Made by a program: the position numbers and the translations under genes
Assembly (NCBI GenBank): GCA_000496475.1
Contig: AYMW01000002.1
Span: forward strand, 62,001-126,000
Direction: 5' to 3'
DNA: 64,000 nucleotides
Source of the DNA: Betaproteobacteria bacterium MOLA814
GTDB lineage: Bacteria; Pseudomonadota; Gammaproteobacteria; Burkholderiales; Burkholderiaceae_C
Shown here: piece by piece, positions 45,980 through 54,834 of the stretch
Numbering within the stretch: the first letter of the stretch is position 1
How the letters are laid out: the number at the start of each line of letters is the position of its first letter
The notes under the pieces: generated by a model
Seen by the model: the letters and a program-made list of their open reading frames with translations, nothing else
Database searches by the model: none
What the model was told of the DNA's origin: nothing

Positions 45980-46339
45980 TTAAGCTGCTTTTGCCGCCAC
46001 AACAGTGACTTCAAACAACAGCTCAGGGCGAGCCAAATCCGCCTGGACGGTAGACCGTGCTGGCGCGCAACCAGCGGGTAACCAGGCGTCCCATACCGCA
46101 TTCATGGCGGCAAAATCACCCATGCTTTTGATGTGTAGCAGGGCACTGAGAATGTGCGACTTGCTGCTATTTAATTCGTTGAGCAAGGTCTCGACGCGTT
46201 CTAAAGCAACTTGGGTTTGTGCGCTGATGTCAGTTGCATCAGAGCCGCCAGCCGTTTGGCCACACAAGTAAATGGTGTCACCATGGATAACCGCTTTGCT
46301 CATGCGCACTTGGGCATCATGACGTTGAATGGATGGCAT
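45980..46339 (-). CDS. RidA-family protein (enamine/imine deaminase)
   Basis: 119 residues from the ATG at 46339 (MPSIQRHDAQVRMSKAVIHG); the long upstream frame overlaps the next gene and is not conserved. It has the YjgF fold markers YLCGQTAGG and PARSTVQADLARPELLFEVTVVAA, with the Arg of PARSTV and the Glu of LFEV that contact the substrate. RidA deaminates reactive imines from PLP-dependent enzymes. It sits 26 bp after the DUF3726 fusion gene and ends a leftward operon, so an imine or enamine intermediate is likely in this pathway. Confidence 0.88.
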   Translation of the reverse strand: MPSIQRHDAQVRMSKAVIHGDTIYLCGQTAGGSDATDISAQTQVALERVETLLNELNSSKSHILSALLHIKSMGDFAAMNAVWDAWLPAGCAPARSTVQADLARPELLFEVTVVAAKAA

Positions 46340-46365
46340 ATAACGCTTTCTAATACAGGTTGTTG

Positions 46366-48753
46366 TTAATCGTTGTCGCTGCGCGTCCCACCAGCACCTG
46401 CGCGCGACGCTTCGGTGCTCGGTACCAACGTTCTGTGTGCGAAGGTTTGTAGTGCGTCCCATGTGCTGTCGGCGACCGCCTGGGCTTTGTGGCTGTAAAC
46501 CCATGGCTTGATGTGTGTGTCGATAAGGACATCGCTGGCATTGTTTGGCAAGGCAATGGTGACGTCGCACACGGTGTTGTCCCCAGCGCCCAGTGGCATA
46601 CCGATAACGTCACCGTTGGCCAAGCACGTGACTTGCACCTGGGCCCACGTTACTTGCATGTCAAAGTCATTCTCTTGGGCTGCTCTCGCTACAAATGGCA
46701 CCAGCAGGCTGGGGTGAGTCACCGCCTCTAGTCGGAGCGGCCACGTGACACCAACGCCAGCGTAATCAACCAAGGTTGACCCTGCTATCAATGGACACAT
46801 GTGACCAATCCTTGACTGCCATGTGGTCGAGTCGTCTTTGGCGTCGCTGTTGGGACACAGGCTGTGGTAGTCCAAACCATCGTTGTGGTTCAGCACACCA
46901 AGCAGTGCCTGCGCACCGGCTTGACCGTGGGCTTGTAACCACCGAACAGCTTTACCAGCTTCTTCTGCCAAGCCCCAGCTCAAGCCAGCACCGCGTGCAG
47001 CTCGTTTGCTCAGTGAGTCAATTTCGGAGAGTGAAAATTGTTGCGTTGTTTGATCTGAATCGGCTGCGTTGGCCGCATGGGTTACAGGATCGCACAAGCA
47101 GATATCTTGCGGTGTTGGGGCATTTTGGTACAAGCTGATGCGCAACCACCGGTCACTGCGTGGATCGAACTTGGTGGCACCAAAAAAAGCCAGTTTGCAT
47201 CTGAGCAACTCTATGGGCAACATGTCAGCGCTTAACAGGTTGTCTTGTATTTCTGCGTAGGCAAACTGGGCGCACAGTTGAATGCGTCTGACCACTTGCC
47301 TATGTTGCGGAAATGCATATAAAAAACTGGCAACGTTGGTGTGTGCAGAGCTGGCTAAATCTGATGCAATGTGCTGCACCAACTCAGCCGTCCCCAGTGA
47401 CAACTCTAAGCTGGCGCCTTCTTCTGTAAAACGTTGGCCTAGACGCGGCTCTAGCTTCTCTTCAGACACGTACCAAAAACGACTGCGTGCGTTGTTGTCT
47501 GAAAAGTCAATGTCCAATGCCCATTGGTAGTTGTCCGCAATGAGTTGTTGTAATTGGCTAACCTGCATGGCCCCGTTGATCGTGAAACTTTTAGTTTCAT
47601 CAATGCTCATTTGGTCGGCTAAATCGTCGACCAAGTCACCGTAGGGCTCTAACATCAGGCCAATCAGTTGCTCCTGGCCCTCGTTGTTCATGTGGGTTTC
47701 ACCCCACTTGAACAAATCGTTCCACGGGTAGGGACCTGACAGACCATGTGTATCAACATGCTGTCTGAGCAGTTCTAAATCTTGGCGCAACATGGCTACA
47801 CGTTCAATTTGCAAGGGGTGATCTGTCGTCCATTGGCTGGCATTGATCACCGCGTCATCTAGCTCTTTAACAAATACTGCACGCGCTGCTTCAGTGGCTG
47901 CGGGCACGGCACGCACACGCTGCAAAGCGTGTTCTTTGCACTCTATCCATTGGTGAAGCAGTGCAGGGTGGTTGACCAAAAATGGCGCCATGCCCAAGCC
48001 CGTTGAGTTACCAACGCCAATGAGTCTGCGAATCTCTGGATGTAGTTTGCACGCCTGTGCACCGCCAGCTTGCTGGGCCATGTGTTCAACGTAGTCGATG
48101 GTGAAATTTCGAATCAACCAGACAGTTAGCATTTCGGCTCTGAAGGGGCCTGCCATTTCATCGCGCCAAGCCGTTTGCACACGGTCGGCTGCACCAAACT
48201 TGCCTGAGCCGTAAACGGCCGTTGTGCGCATGAGATAACCCACATTGTTGATTTCTGTCACATCAGGTTGTTCACCTTTGGCCAAGGCTTTGACCACATG
48301 AGACCACAGCCGAACCGAGCGATTTGCCCTGGCTAGTGTTAACTCTGAATCAGTCACACGCCCAGTTTCCTGCTTGGGTACATTGGCTGCCAGACGCACA
48401 ATATCGTGTGCGGTTGGGATGCCGTCAAACAGCGTAAAAGTGGCGTCCCAAGCCGTTGCGATAACGCGGTCAGAGCGCATGTCGTCAGGCAGGTCGTGGG
48501 CAAATGCAACGAGGCTATAAGGACGTTGGGGGCCATGCAAGGTGTACACAGCGTGCCCAACACCTAGCTCGTTCACCACCCATTCGCTTCTCTCATACCG
48601 CCACGCTTGTTGTTCTATGCGCCTTAACAAGGCGCGTAAAAAACTCAAGCGTGTCCGGTGAGAAGCTCCAAGTTTGCTCAGACGCATCACAGCACTGGCA
48701 GGACGAAGACCTATAACGGGTAACGGTTGGTCACCACTGACAAGTGCGTGCAT
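46366..48753 (-). CDS. 795-residue protein of unknown function ending in DUF3726
   Basis: Start at 48753 (MHALVSGDQPLPVIGLRPAS). The last 223 residues (573-795) carry FSLSEIDSLSKRAARGAGLSWG and AEEAGKAVRWLQAHG, which I associate with DUF3726 proteins. Residues 1 to about 550 form a second unknown region with conserved-looking runs: SLVAFAHDLPDDMRSDRVIA, RTTAVYGSGKFGAADR, GNSTGLGMAPFLVNHP, FWYVSEEKLEPRLGQRF and LAFFGATKFDPRSDRW. There is no signal peptide or membrane helix. Two proteins that may be separate elsewhere appear fused here. It sits between BCCT and RidA genes in a catabolic locus; its reaction is unknown. Confidence 0.85.
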   Translation of the reverse strand: MHALVSGDQPLPVIGLRPASAVMRLSKLGASHRTRLSFLRALLRRIEQQAWRYERSEWVVNELGVGHAVYTLHGPQRPYSLVAFAHDLPDDMRSDRVIATAWDATFTLFDGIPTAHDIVRLAANVPKQETGRVTDSELTLARANRSVRLWSHVVKALAKGEQPDVTEINNVGYLMRTTAVYGSGKFGAADRVQTAWRDEMAGPFRAEMLTVWLIRNFTIDYVEHMAQQAGGAQACKLHPEIRRLIGVGNSTGLGMAPFLVNHPALLHQWIECKEHALQRVRAVPAATEAARAVFVKELDDAVINASQWTTDHPLQIERVAMLRQDLELLRQHVDTHGLSGPYPWNDLFKWGETHMNNEGQEQLIGLMLEPYGDLVDDLADQMSIDETKSFTINGAMQVSQLQQLIADNYQWALDIDFSDNNARSRFWYVSEEKLEPRLGQRFTEEGASLELSLGTAELVQHIASDLASSAHTNVASFLYAFPQHRQVVRRIQLCAQFAYAEIQDNLLSADMLPIELLRCKLAFFGATKFDPRSDRWLRISLYQNAPTPQDICLCDPVTHAANAADSDQTTQQFSLSEIDSLSKRAARGAGLSWGLAEEAGKAVRWLQAHGQAGAQALLGVLNHNDGLDYHSLCPNSDAKDDSTTWQSRIGHMCPLIAGSTLVDYAGVGVTWPLRLEAVTHPSLLVPFVARAAQENDFDMQVTWAQVQVTCLANGDVIGMPLGAGDNTVCDVTIALPNNASDVLIDTHIKPWVYSHKAQAVADSTWDALQTFAHRTLVPSTEASRAGAGGTRSDND

Positions 48754-48788
48754 GATGCGTTTCTTTCTTGCTACTTGGGTTGCGATGA

Positions 48789-50351
48789 TTAGCCTTGGAG
48801 CTCGCGGCCTTTGAGTCGTACGATGCGAACAGCATCCCATAAGGAGGGCAGCAAAATAAGCGACACAGGTACGGCCGTTATCACAATAAAGCTTTGCAGC
48901 TTACCGATACCGCTAGAGCCGAGAGACACGAGTACGAGTGCGGTTAACCCCATGGCTATTGCCCAAAATGCGCGCAGCTTAGAGGACGGTGTGTCTGAGT
49001 TGGACATAGACACGGATATGACGTACGTCATAGAGTCACCAGTTGTTGCCACAAAGACAAAAGTCAAGATCATGAACAGTATCGAGAGCAGAAATCCCAT
49101 GGGCATGTTCTGCGTAATGGCCAGCAAAGCAGCAGGCAGGTTAAAGCCTTCAAACGCCGCAGACACTGTGCCGGCTTGTGCCAACTCCATAGAGATGCCG
49201 GTACCGCCAACAATGGTGAACCAAAAGTTGGTGACCAAGGGTGCGACCAATGACAACAAAATGATCATGGCTCGAATGGAGCGTCCACGGCTGATGCGGG
49301 CAACAAACACAGCCATCAATGGACCGTAGCCTAGGAACCATCCCCAGAAAAACACCGTCCACCAGCCCAACCAGCCTGGCTCACCAAACATACCGGCCTC
49401 ACCACGGTACATGGCCATGGGGAAAAAGTTGGTTAAATACACGCCCAAGCCTTGGAAATAGCTTTCAAAGATGAAGGCGGTAGGGCCAGCAATCAGCATG
49501 TACAGCATCAAAGCGCCGGCCAACCAAATATTGAATGTGCTCATGGCCTGGATGCCGCGCGTGATGCCGCTGAGCGCTGAGGCGGTGTAAATACCAACCA
49601 ATACCAAAATGACAACGGCTTGCGTGGCGAATTCGTTTGGAATACCAAACAAGGCGTTTAAGCCATATGACACTTGTAAGCCTAAAAATCCTATGGGACC
49701 GACTGTACCTGCAACAACTGCAACGATACAAGCCGCATCAGCAATTTTGCCAATAGGTCCGTTGATGGCTTTGTCACCGAAGACTGGATACAGCAACGTA
49801 CGTGGTGCCAGCGGAAGCTGCTTTTCGTAGTGGTAGTACATCAACATGATGGCTGCCAATGAACCCAAAATGGCCCACGCCAAGAAACCCCAATGCATAA
49901 ATGACTGTGCCAAAGCGGGGAAAGCAGCTTCAGCTGTTTTACCTTCCACGCCAAACAGAGGTGGTGGGGAAATAAAGTGGGCCATAGGCTCACCTGCTGC
50001 CCAAAACACACCGCCACCTGCCAACAAGGTACACATGATCATGGACCCCCATTGAAAGGTCGAAAATTCAGGCTTTTCTAAGTTGCCTAATTTTGCTTTT
50101 GAGCCAGGCATGAGGCAAATTGCCAAGCTGATTAAAAAGGTCGCTAGCAACAATATTTGCCAGTACAAGCCAAAGTACTTGGCCGAAAAGGCAAAGCCAA
50201 TGTCTACAGCGCTGGATAAACCTTTGAGGTCAACCAGAGCCCATAAACAAAATAGCGCGATGAATCCTCCCGATAGGGCGAATATTGTTTTGTCAACTGA
50301 AGGGGGGGCAGCCAAGGCTGCGTCCTTCAAGCTGTCTGTTTGCATGGTCAT
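48789..50351 (-). CDS. BCCT-family transporter with divergent substrate site
   Basis: 520 residues, 12 hydrophobic helices, behind a TAGGAGAAAC ribosome site. The TM8 segment FFWGWFLGYGPLMAVFVARISRGRSIRAM identifies BCCT. By my alignment to BetP, the betaine aromatic residues Trp373/374/377 read W, F and Y here. The BetP glycine stretch (GMGIG) is replaced by AGGGVFWAAGEPMAHF. So a betaine-like or other zwitterionic substrate is plausible, but glycine betaine itself is not assured, and Na+ coupling cannot be judged. It is upstream of the DUF3726 fusion (35 bp) and downstream of the dipeptidase and ALDH genes. Confidence 0.92.
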   Translation of the reverse strand: MTMQTDSLKDAALAAPPSVDKTIFALSGGFIALFCLWALVDLKGLSSAVDIGFAFSAKYFGLYWQILLLATFLISLAICLMPGSKAKLGNLEKPEFSTFQWGSMIMCTLLAGGGVFWAAGEPMAHFISPPPLFGVEGKTAEAAFPALAQSFMHWGFLAWAILGSLAAIMLMYYHYEKQLPLAPRTLLYPVFGDKAINGPIGKIADAACIVAVVAGTVGPIGFLGLQVSYGLNALFGIPNEFATQAVVILVLVGIYTASALSGITRGIQAMSTFNIWLAGALMLYMLIAGPTAFIFESYFQGLGVYLTNFFPMAMYRGEAGMFGEPGWLGWWTVFFWGWFLGYGPLMAVFVARISRGRSIRAMIILLSLVAPLVTNFWFTIVGGTGISMELAQAGTVSAAFEGFNLPAALLAITQNMPMGFLLSILFMILTFVFVATTGDSMTYVISVSMSNSDTPSSKLRAFWAIAMGLTALVLVSLGSSGIGKLQSFIVITAVPVSLILLPSLWDAVRIVRLKGRELQG

Positions 50352-50494
50352 GATGTTTCTCCTACTTTCGTTATTGATACTTATTGAGTGAGGGCGTGTG
50401 TCATGCGGTTCGTGGTGTTGTGGTCGTGGTCAATGTAGCCGCTGGAAATCTGTACGTTGTCAGTGTTTGTATTGGTTGTATTAATGTGGTGTTT

Positions 50495-51505
50495 TTAGCT
50501 GGTTGGGATTGGTTGTGCGCCGATTTGACCAAAGTTGTTGTCAAAAAATGTGAGCCAGTTCTCACCCATCAGGGCATCGACCTCTTGGGGTGAGAAACCA
50601 ACGGTGGCAAGGCCAGCTGCAACATTGTCAAAATCACGGTTGTCTTGGAACCATGCTGGCATGTTTGGAAAGCCGGGGTTGCTGGGCGAACCCTCGCCAT
50701 AGTCTGTTTCTTTGGTGTAGCGGCCTTTGCGCATCCACTCAACCACTGTGTCGGGTTGGTCTTGGCACAAGTCGGTGCCCATGCCAATGTGTGCCACACC
50801 CACCATGTCTGCCGTGCGAGCCACCATGTGGCAAAAGCTCTCAAGCGTGCACTCGGTTTTGTCTTTCAGGTGATGCGGGTACAGCGAAAAGCCAAACATG
50901 CCCCCGCGTCCAGCGACTGCCTTGATCACCGCATCGCTTTTGTTGCGCAGTGCAGGCGCCCATGCATGTGGGTTGGCATGGGTGATGGCGATGGGGCGAC
51001 TAGATAAATCGACGGCCTCCAGTGTGGAGCGCTCGCCGGAGTGGCTCATGTCGACAACCAAGCCCACGCGGTTCATTTCCTTGATGACTTGTTTGCCCAT
51101 TCGGGTCACGCCACTGTCGTTGGCCTCGTAGCATCCACTGGCCAACAACGACTGGTTGTTGTAGGTGAGTTGCATAAACCGCGCACCAAGGGTGTGGACT
51201 ATTTCAACCAAGCCGATGTCGTCCTCAATAGGCGACGGGTTTTGAAAACCGAAAAATACCGCCGTTTTACCCAGTTGTTTAGCCAAACGCACATCGTCGC
51301 CTGTGCGGCCTTGCATGATGAGTTGTGGGTATCTCTCAAACCACAGGTTCCACTGCTCTATGTTGAGGATGGTTTCACGCAAGTTTTCGTGGTACGCAAT
51401 AGTGACGTGTACAGCATGTACGCCGCCTTGTTGCAGTTGTTCAAAAATCTTTGGCGACCAGTTGTTGTACTGAAGGGCGTCTATTCTGTGAGCCGACTTG
51501 TTCAT
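50495..51505 (-). CDS. M19 'membrane dipeptidase'-family protein lacking canonical metal ligands
   Basis: 336 residues from the ATG at 51505 (MNKSAHRIDALQYNNWS); the ALDH gene ends 13 bp upstream. It keeps the two later His ligands (VDMSHSGERST and IAITHANPHAW) and the Asp of HIGMGTDLCQDQPD. The N-terminal HxD is missing (IDALQYN in place of DGHND) and the bridging Glu of GxEG is Gln (FFGFQNPSPIEDD). So a two-metal site as in renal dipeptidase cannot form; a single-metal hydrolase or lyase is more likely. Homologues often sit in methylated-amine gene clusters. There is no signal peptide, so it is cytoplasmic. Confidence 0.85.
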   Translation of the reverse strand: MNKSAHRIDALQYNNWSPKIFEQLQQGGVHAVHVTIAYHENLRETILNIEQWNLWFERYPQLIMQGRTGDDVRLAKQLGKTAVFFGFQNPSPIEDDIGLVEIVHTLGARFMQLTYNNQSLLASGCYEANDSGVTRMGKQVIKEMNRVGLVVDMSHSGERSTLEAVDLSSRPIAITHANPHAWAPALRNKSDAVIKAVAGRGGMFGFSLYPHHLKDKTECTLESFCHMVARTADMVGVAHIGMGTDLCQDQPDTVVEWMRKGRYTKETDYGEGSPSNPGFPNMPAWFQDNRDFDNVAAGLATVGFSPQEVDALMGENWLTFFDNNFGQIGAQPIPTS

Positions 51506-51518
51506 GGGTGCACGTCCT

Positions 51519-52970
51519 TTAAAAGGGTTGGCCAGCTTTGATGTAAGACGTTTTGACCGTGGTGTAAAAGTCCTTGGCGTATTGACCCTGCTCACGTGGG
51601 CCATATGAGCTCTGGCCACGTCCACCAAACGGCACGTGGTAGTCGGTGCCGGCGGTTGGTAAATTCACCATGACACAACCGGTGCGCGCAGTGCGCTGGA
51701 AGTGGGTGGCTTTGGCCAAGTCTTTGGTCACGATGCCGGCGGTCAGACCAAAGCGTGTGTCGTTGACGGTGTGTATCGCTTGCTCATAGTCGTCTACCGC
51801 AATGACGCAGGCCATGGGTGCAAACAGCTCTTCTTGGTTGACTGTCCACTTGTTGTGTGTGCCGATAAACAGCGCAGGGTTGATGTAAAAGCCTGGTGTG
51901 GCCATGTCAAGCTGTTCGCCACCGCACATGAGTTCGCCACCTTCTTGTTTGGCAAGCGCCACGTTGTTGAGGTTTTCTGACAGCTGCTGTGCGCTGACGA
52001 TTGGCCCAATTTGCGTTCCCGCTTCTAGCGCATGGCCAACGACCATTGCTTTGGCGCCAGCAACCAGACGCGCCACAAACTCATCGTGCACAGCGCGGTG
52101 AACAATCAAGCGCGAGGAAGCCGTGCATTTTTGGCCGGAGCCACCAAATGCGCCGTTCAAAGCGCAGGCCACTGCAGTGTCCATATCACCGTCATCCATG
52201 ATGACCAATGCATTTTTGGAGCCCATCTCCAACTGAACACGTGTGAAATTGGCTGCCCCCGCCATAGCAATGCCGCGCCCGACAGGAACAGACCCCGTAA
52301 AGCTGATGGCGTCAATCGACGTGCTGTTAACCAGGTGGTTGCCAACCTCGCTGCCAGCGCCCATGACAAGGTTGAATACGCCGGTTGGTACGCCGTGCTT
52401 GGCAATGATTTGTGTGAGCGCTACGGCAGAAGCTGGCACCAAGTTGGCGGGCTTCCACACCACTGCGTTGCCGAATGCTAGAGCTGGGGCTATTTTCCAA
52501 GCCGCCGTCGCCATAGGGAAATTCCAAGGCGAGATGATGGCTACAACGCCCACTGCTTCGCGTCGAACATCAATGTCCACGCCTTCCCGAACGGAGTCGG
52601 CGTTGTCGCCAATTTGGCGCAATACCTCGGCTGCGTAGTAGGTGAAAAACTGGCCACTGCGGTACACCTCGCCACGGCCTTCTGCGACCGGTTTGCCTTC
52701 TTCCCGTGCCAGTAGCTCACCCAGCTCTTGCGCTCTGGCCATGAGCTCTTGCCCAATGTTCATGAGTACGGTTTGACGCTGCTCCAAGGAGGTGCGTGCC
52801 CACCCCGCCTGGGCTTGTTGCGCGGCATTAACCGCGTTTTCTAGCTGGGCTTGACTGGCTTGTGCGTATTGACCAATGACGTCACGGGTATCTGACGGGT
52901 TGATGTTGGCAATGGTTGAGGTCCCATTGACCCATTCCCCGGCTATGTAATTGCGTGTTTCTAGTGTCAT
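51519..52970 (-). CDS. NAD(P)-dependent aldehyde dehydrogenase
   Basis: 483 residues. The cofactor segment is ISPWNFPMATAAWKIAPALAFGNAVVWKPA, the general-base Glu is in QLEMGSKNA and the catalytic Cys in SGQKCTASSRLIV; NQEELFAPM and PFGGRGQSSYGPREQG complete the family pattern. The EMGSKN and GQKCTASSR combination fits the 2-oxoglutarate-semialdehyde dehydrogenase group, though substrate range cannot be read off. It is first in the leftward ALDH-M19-BCCT-DUF3726-RidA series, divergent from a LysR regulator gene 111 bp away. It presumably oxidises an aldehyde made from the imported compound. Confidence 0.92.
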   Translation of the reverse strand: MTLETRNYIAGEWVNGTSTIANINPSDTRDVIGQYAQASQAQLENAVNAAQQAQAGWARTSLEQRQTVLMNIGQELMARAQELGELLAREEGKPVAEGRGEVYRSGQFFTYYAAEVLRQIGDNADSVREGVDIDVRREAVGVVAIISPWNFPMATAAWKIAPALAFGNAVVWKPANLVPASAVALTQIIAKHGVPTGVFNLVMGAGSEVGNHLVNSTSIDAISFTGSVPVGRGIAMAGAANFTRVQLEMGSKNALVIMDDGDMDTAVACALNGAFGGSGQKCTASSRLIVHRAVHDEFVARLVAGAKAMVVGHALEAGTQIGPIVSAQQLSENLNNVALAKQEGGELMCGGEQLDMATPGFYINPALFIGTHNKWTVNQEELFAPMACVIAVDDYEQAIHTVNDTRFGLTAGIVTKDLAKATHFQRTARTGCVMVNLPTAGTDYHVPFGGRGQSSYGPREQGQYAKDFYTTVKTSYIKAGQPF

Positions 52971-53081
52971 GTGGTGCTCCAGTGACTGGTTTTTTGTTGG
53001 TTGGGGCTATTGTTGACGCCATAGATAATTTCAGTCAAACTAATTTTATTTAAAATAATTTAAGTTTTTCTTAAATATAAA

Positions 53082-53972
53082 ATGATCAAACTTGAGTACT
53101 TGCGTGTCTTTGTGGCCGTGGCGGACGCCGGCGAGTTGCACACAGCAGCAGCCCAGTTGGGCCGCACACCCGCCGCGCTGTCCATGACGTTGAAGCAGCT
53201 AGAAGAGTCCTTGGGTGGCAGCCTGTTTGAGGGGGAGCGCAAAGGGCATCTCACGCCGTTGGGTACATTTGCCTTGCACCAGGCTAGGCCACTGGTGAAT
53301 CAGTGTGACCATGTAGTTGCAGACATGCGCAAATTTGCTTTGGGCGCCACGGGAGCGGTAAAAGTGGCGGCCGTACCGTCTGCCGCGGCCTTGCTGATGC
53401 CTGCGGCATTGAAGCGGTTTCATGCCCAGCGGGCTGAAGTGCGTGTGGAGTTGCGCGATATCGACTCCAGTGCAGTTATTCAGTCTGTTTTAAACAATGT
53501 GGTGGATGTAGGTGTGGCCTCCGTGGTCGGCTCATTCAGCAACCTACGCGTACAGCACTTGTTGGATGACCCATTTGTGTGGGTTTGTAAGCGCAACCAT
53601 CCGTTGAGCCAGCTGCGCCGCGCGGTTAAATGGCGAGATATCAATCCATCAGATTTCATCGCCAATGGTCTGTGTGCAGGTCTTCACGTTCCCGAGCTTG
53701 ACCATCTGGTGCAGCACGCCAAGTTGATGCTGTTAAGCACCACATCGCTGCTGAGCTTTGTACGCGCTGACATGGGTGTGACCTTGTTGCCTGCCTTGTC
53801 GGTGCCGCTTGGTGATGATTTGCTGGCTTTGCCTGTGGCCCATAAAGGGCTCAACAGACGTCTGGATTTGATAACAGTTGACAACGTGTCGCTGCAGCCA
53901 GCGGCTGAGGCGTTGATTCAACACATCACAATTGAAGCCGAGATTTGGACATCCAAACTGTTACAGCCGTGA
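53082..53972 (+). CDS. LysR-family transcriptional regulator
   Basis: 296 residues. The N-terminal winged HTH is at 1-60 (MIKLEYLRVFVAVADAGELHTAAAQLGRTPAALSMTLKQLEESLGGSLFEG). The periplasmic-binding-like effector domain from about 90 has VKVAAVPSAAALLMPAALKRF and ADMGVTLLPALSVP. It is divergent from the ALDH gene with a 111-bp AT-rich shared region, the standard layout for a LysR activator of a neighbouring operon. So it most likely controls the ALDH-to-RidA genes. Confidence 0.92.
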   Translation: MIKLEYLRVFVAVADAGELHTAAAQLGRTPAALSMTLKQLEESLGGSLFEGERKGHLTPLGTFALHQARPLVNQCDHVVADMRKFALGATGAVKVAAVPSAAALLMPAALKRFHAQRAEVRVELRDIDSSAVIQSVLNNVVDVGVASVVGSFSNLRVQHLLDDPFVWVCKRNHPLSQLRRAVKWRDINPSDFIANGLCAGLHVPELDHLVQHAKLMLLSTTSLLSFVRADMGVTLLPALSVPLGDDLLALPVAHKGLNRRLDLITVDNVSLQPAAEALIQHITIEAEIWTSKLLQP

Positions 53973-53983
53973 CCATGTCTTGA

Positions 53984-54003
53984 CACCGCACCGCACCGCA
54001 CCG
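53984..54003. repeat. 5-bp tandem repeat, four copies
   Basis: Four copies of CACCG just after the LysR stop, in non-coding DNA. It is a simple repeat with no evident function. Confidence 0.85.
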
Positions 54004-54138
54004 CAGTTCTGTGGTGTTAATTGGGCTGCGTTGTGTGTGCCAAAGCCTGTGCGCGACAGGCGCAACAAGCGCTTGCACCTATAAACAGTTTAATCAAAAT
54101 TGCCGTTTTTACATTTCACGCCCACATAAGGAGTCACC

Positions 54139-54834
54139 ATGTTGAAGTTTTTCTACAACGCAGCCCCCAACCCCATGAAAGTGGCATTGCTGTTGGAGGA
54201 ACTCGGTTTGCCCTACGAGGCCATACCTGTTGACACCCGCAAGGGTGAGCAATTTACGCCTGAATTTTTGCGTGTTAACCCCAACGCCAAATTGCCGGCT
54301 ATCACAGATGGTGACGTCACCGTGTTTGACAGCAACGCCTGTTTGCTGTTTCTAGCAGAGCGTGCCGGGCAGTTTGTGCCTGCAGTCCACGACGCGCAAC
54401 AGCGTGGCGTGATGTTGTCGTGGCTGATGTTTATTGCCAGTGGTATTGGCCCTTTTTCTGGCCAGTCTGTGCACTTTCGCCATGCCGCGCCGGAACCTAA
54501 AGCCTACGCATTAAACCGCTACGATTTTGAGGCACACCGTCACTGGTCGCTCATCAACGAGCGCTTGGCCACACACACCTACATGCTCGGCGACGGTTAC
54601 TCCATTGTGGATATTGCCCTGTGGGGTTGGGTGCGTTTGCTACCGTATGTGTTGGGCACTGGTGATGCGACTTGGACGCAATACCCCAACATCAAACGTT
54701 TTTTAGACCTGGTCAACACCCGCCCGGCTGCACAACGCGCCGAAGCACTCAAAACACGCCACGCGTTTAAGACCGACATGGACGACACGGCCAAAGGCTT
54801 TATGTTTCCACAAAACAAACGCTTGCCATCATGA
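54139..54834 (+). CDS. Glutathione S-transferase, YfcG-like
   Basis: 231 residues starting MLKFFYNAAPNPMKVALLLEELG behind AAGGAG. The N domain has NPMKVALLLEE, NPNAKLPAITD with the cis-Pro and FDSNACLLFLAERAG, while the C domain has YSIVDIALWGWVRLL. It belongs to the YfcG/Nu-type group like the GST at 11449, but the two differ in most positions. The next gene, an OYE flavoenzyme, starts 4 bp inside its stop (ATGA). The pair may detoxify electrophiles or reduce activated alkenes. Confidence 0.9.
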   Translation: MLKFFYNAAPNPMKVALLLEELGLPYEAIPVDTRKGEQFTPEFLRVNPNAKLPAITDGDVTVFDSNACLLFLAERAGQFVPAVHDAQQRGVMLSWLMFIASGIGPFSGQSVHFRHAAPEPKAYALNRYDFEAHRHWSLINERLATHTYMLGDGYSIVDIALWGWVRLLPYVLGTGDATWTQYPNIKRFLDLVNTRPAAQRAEALKTRHAFKTDMDDTAKGFMFPQNKRLPS

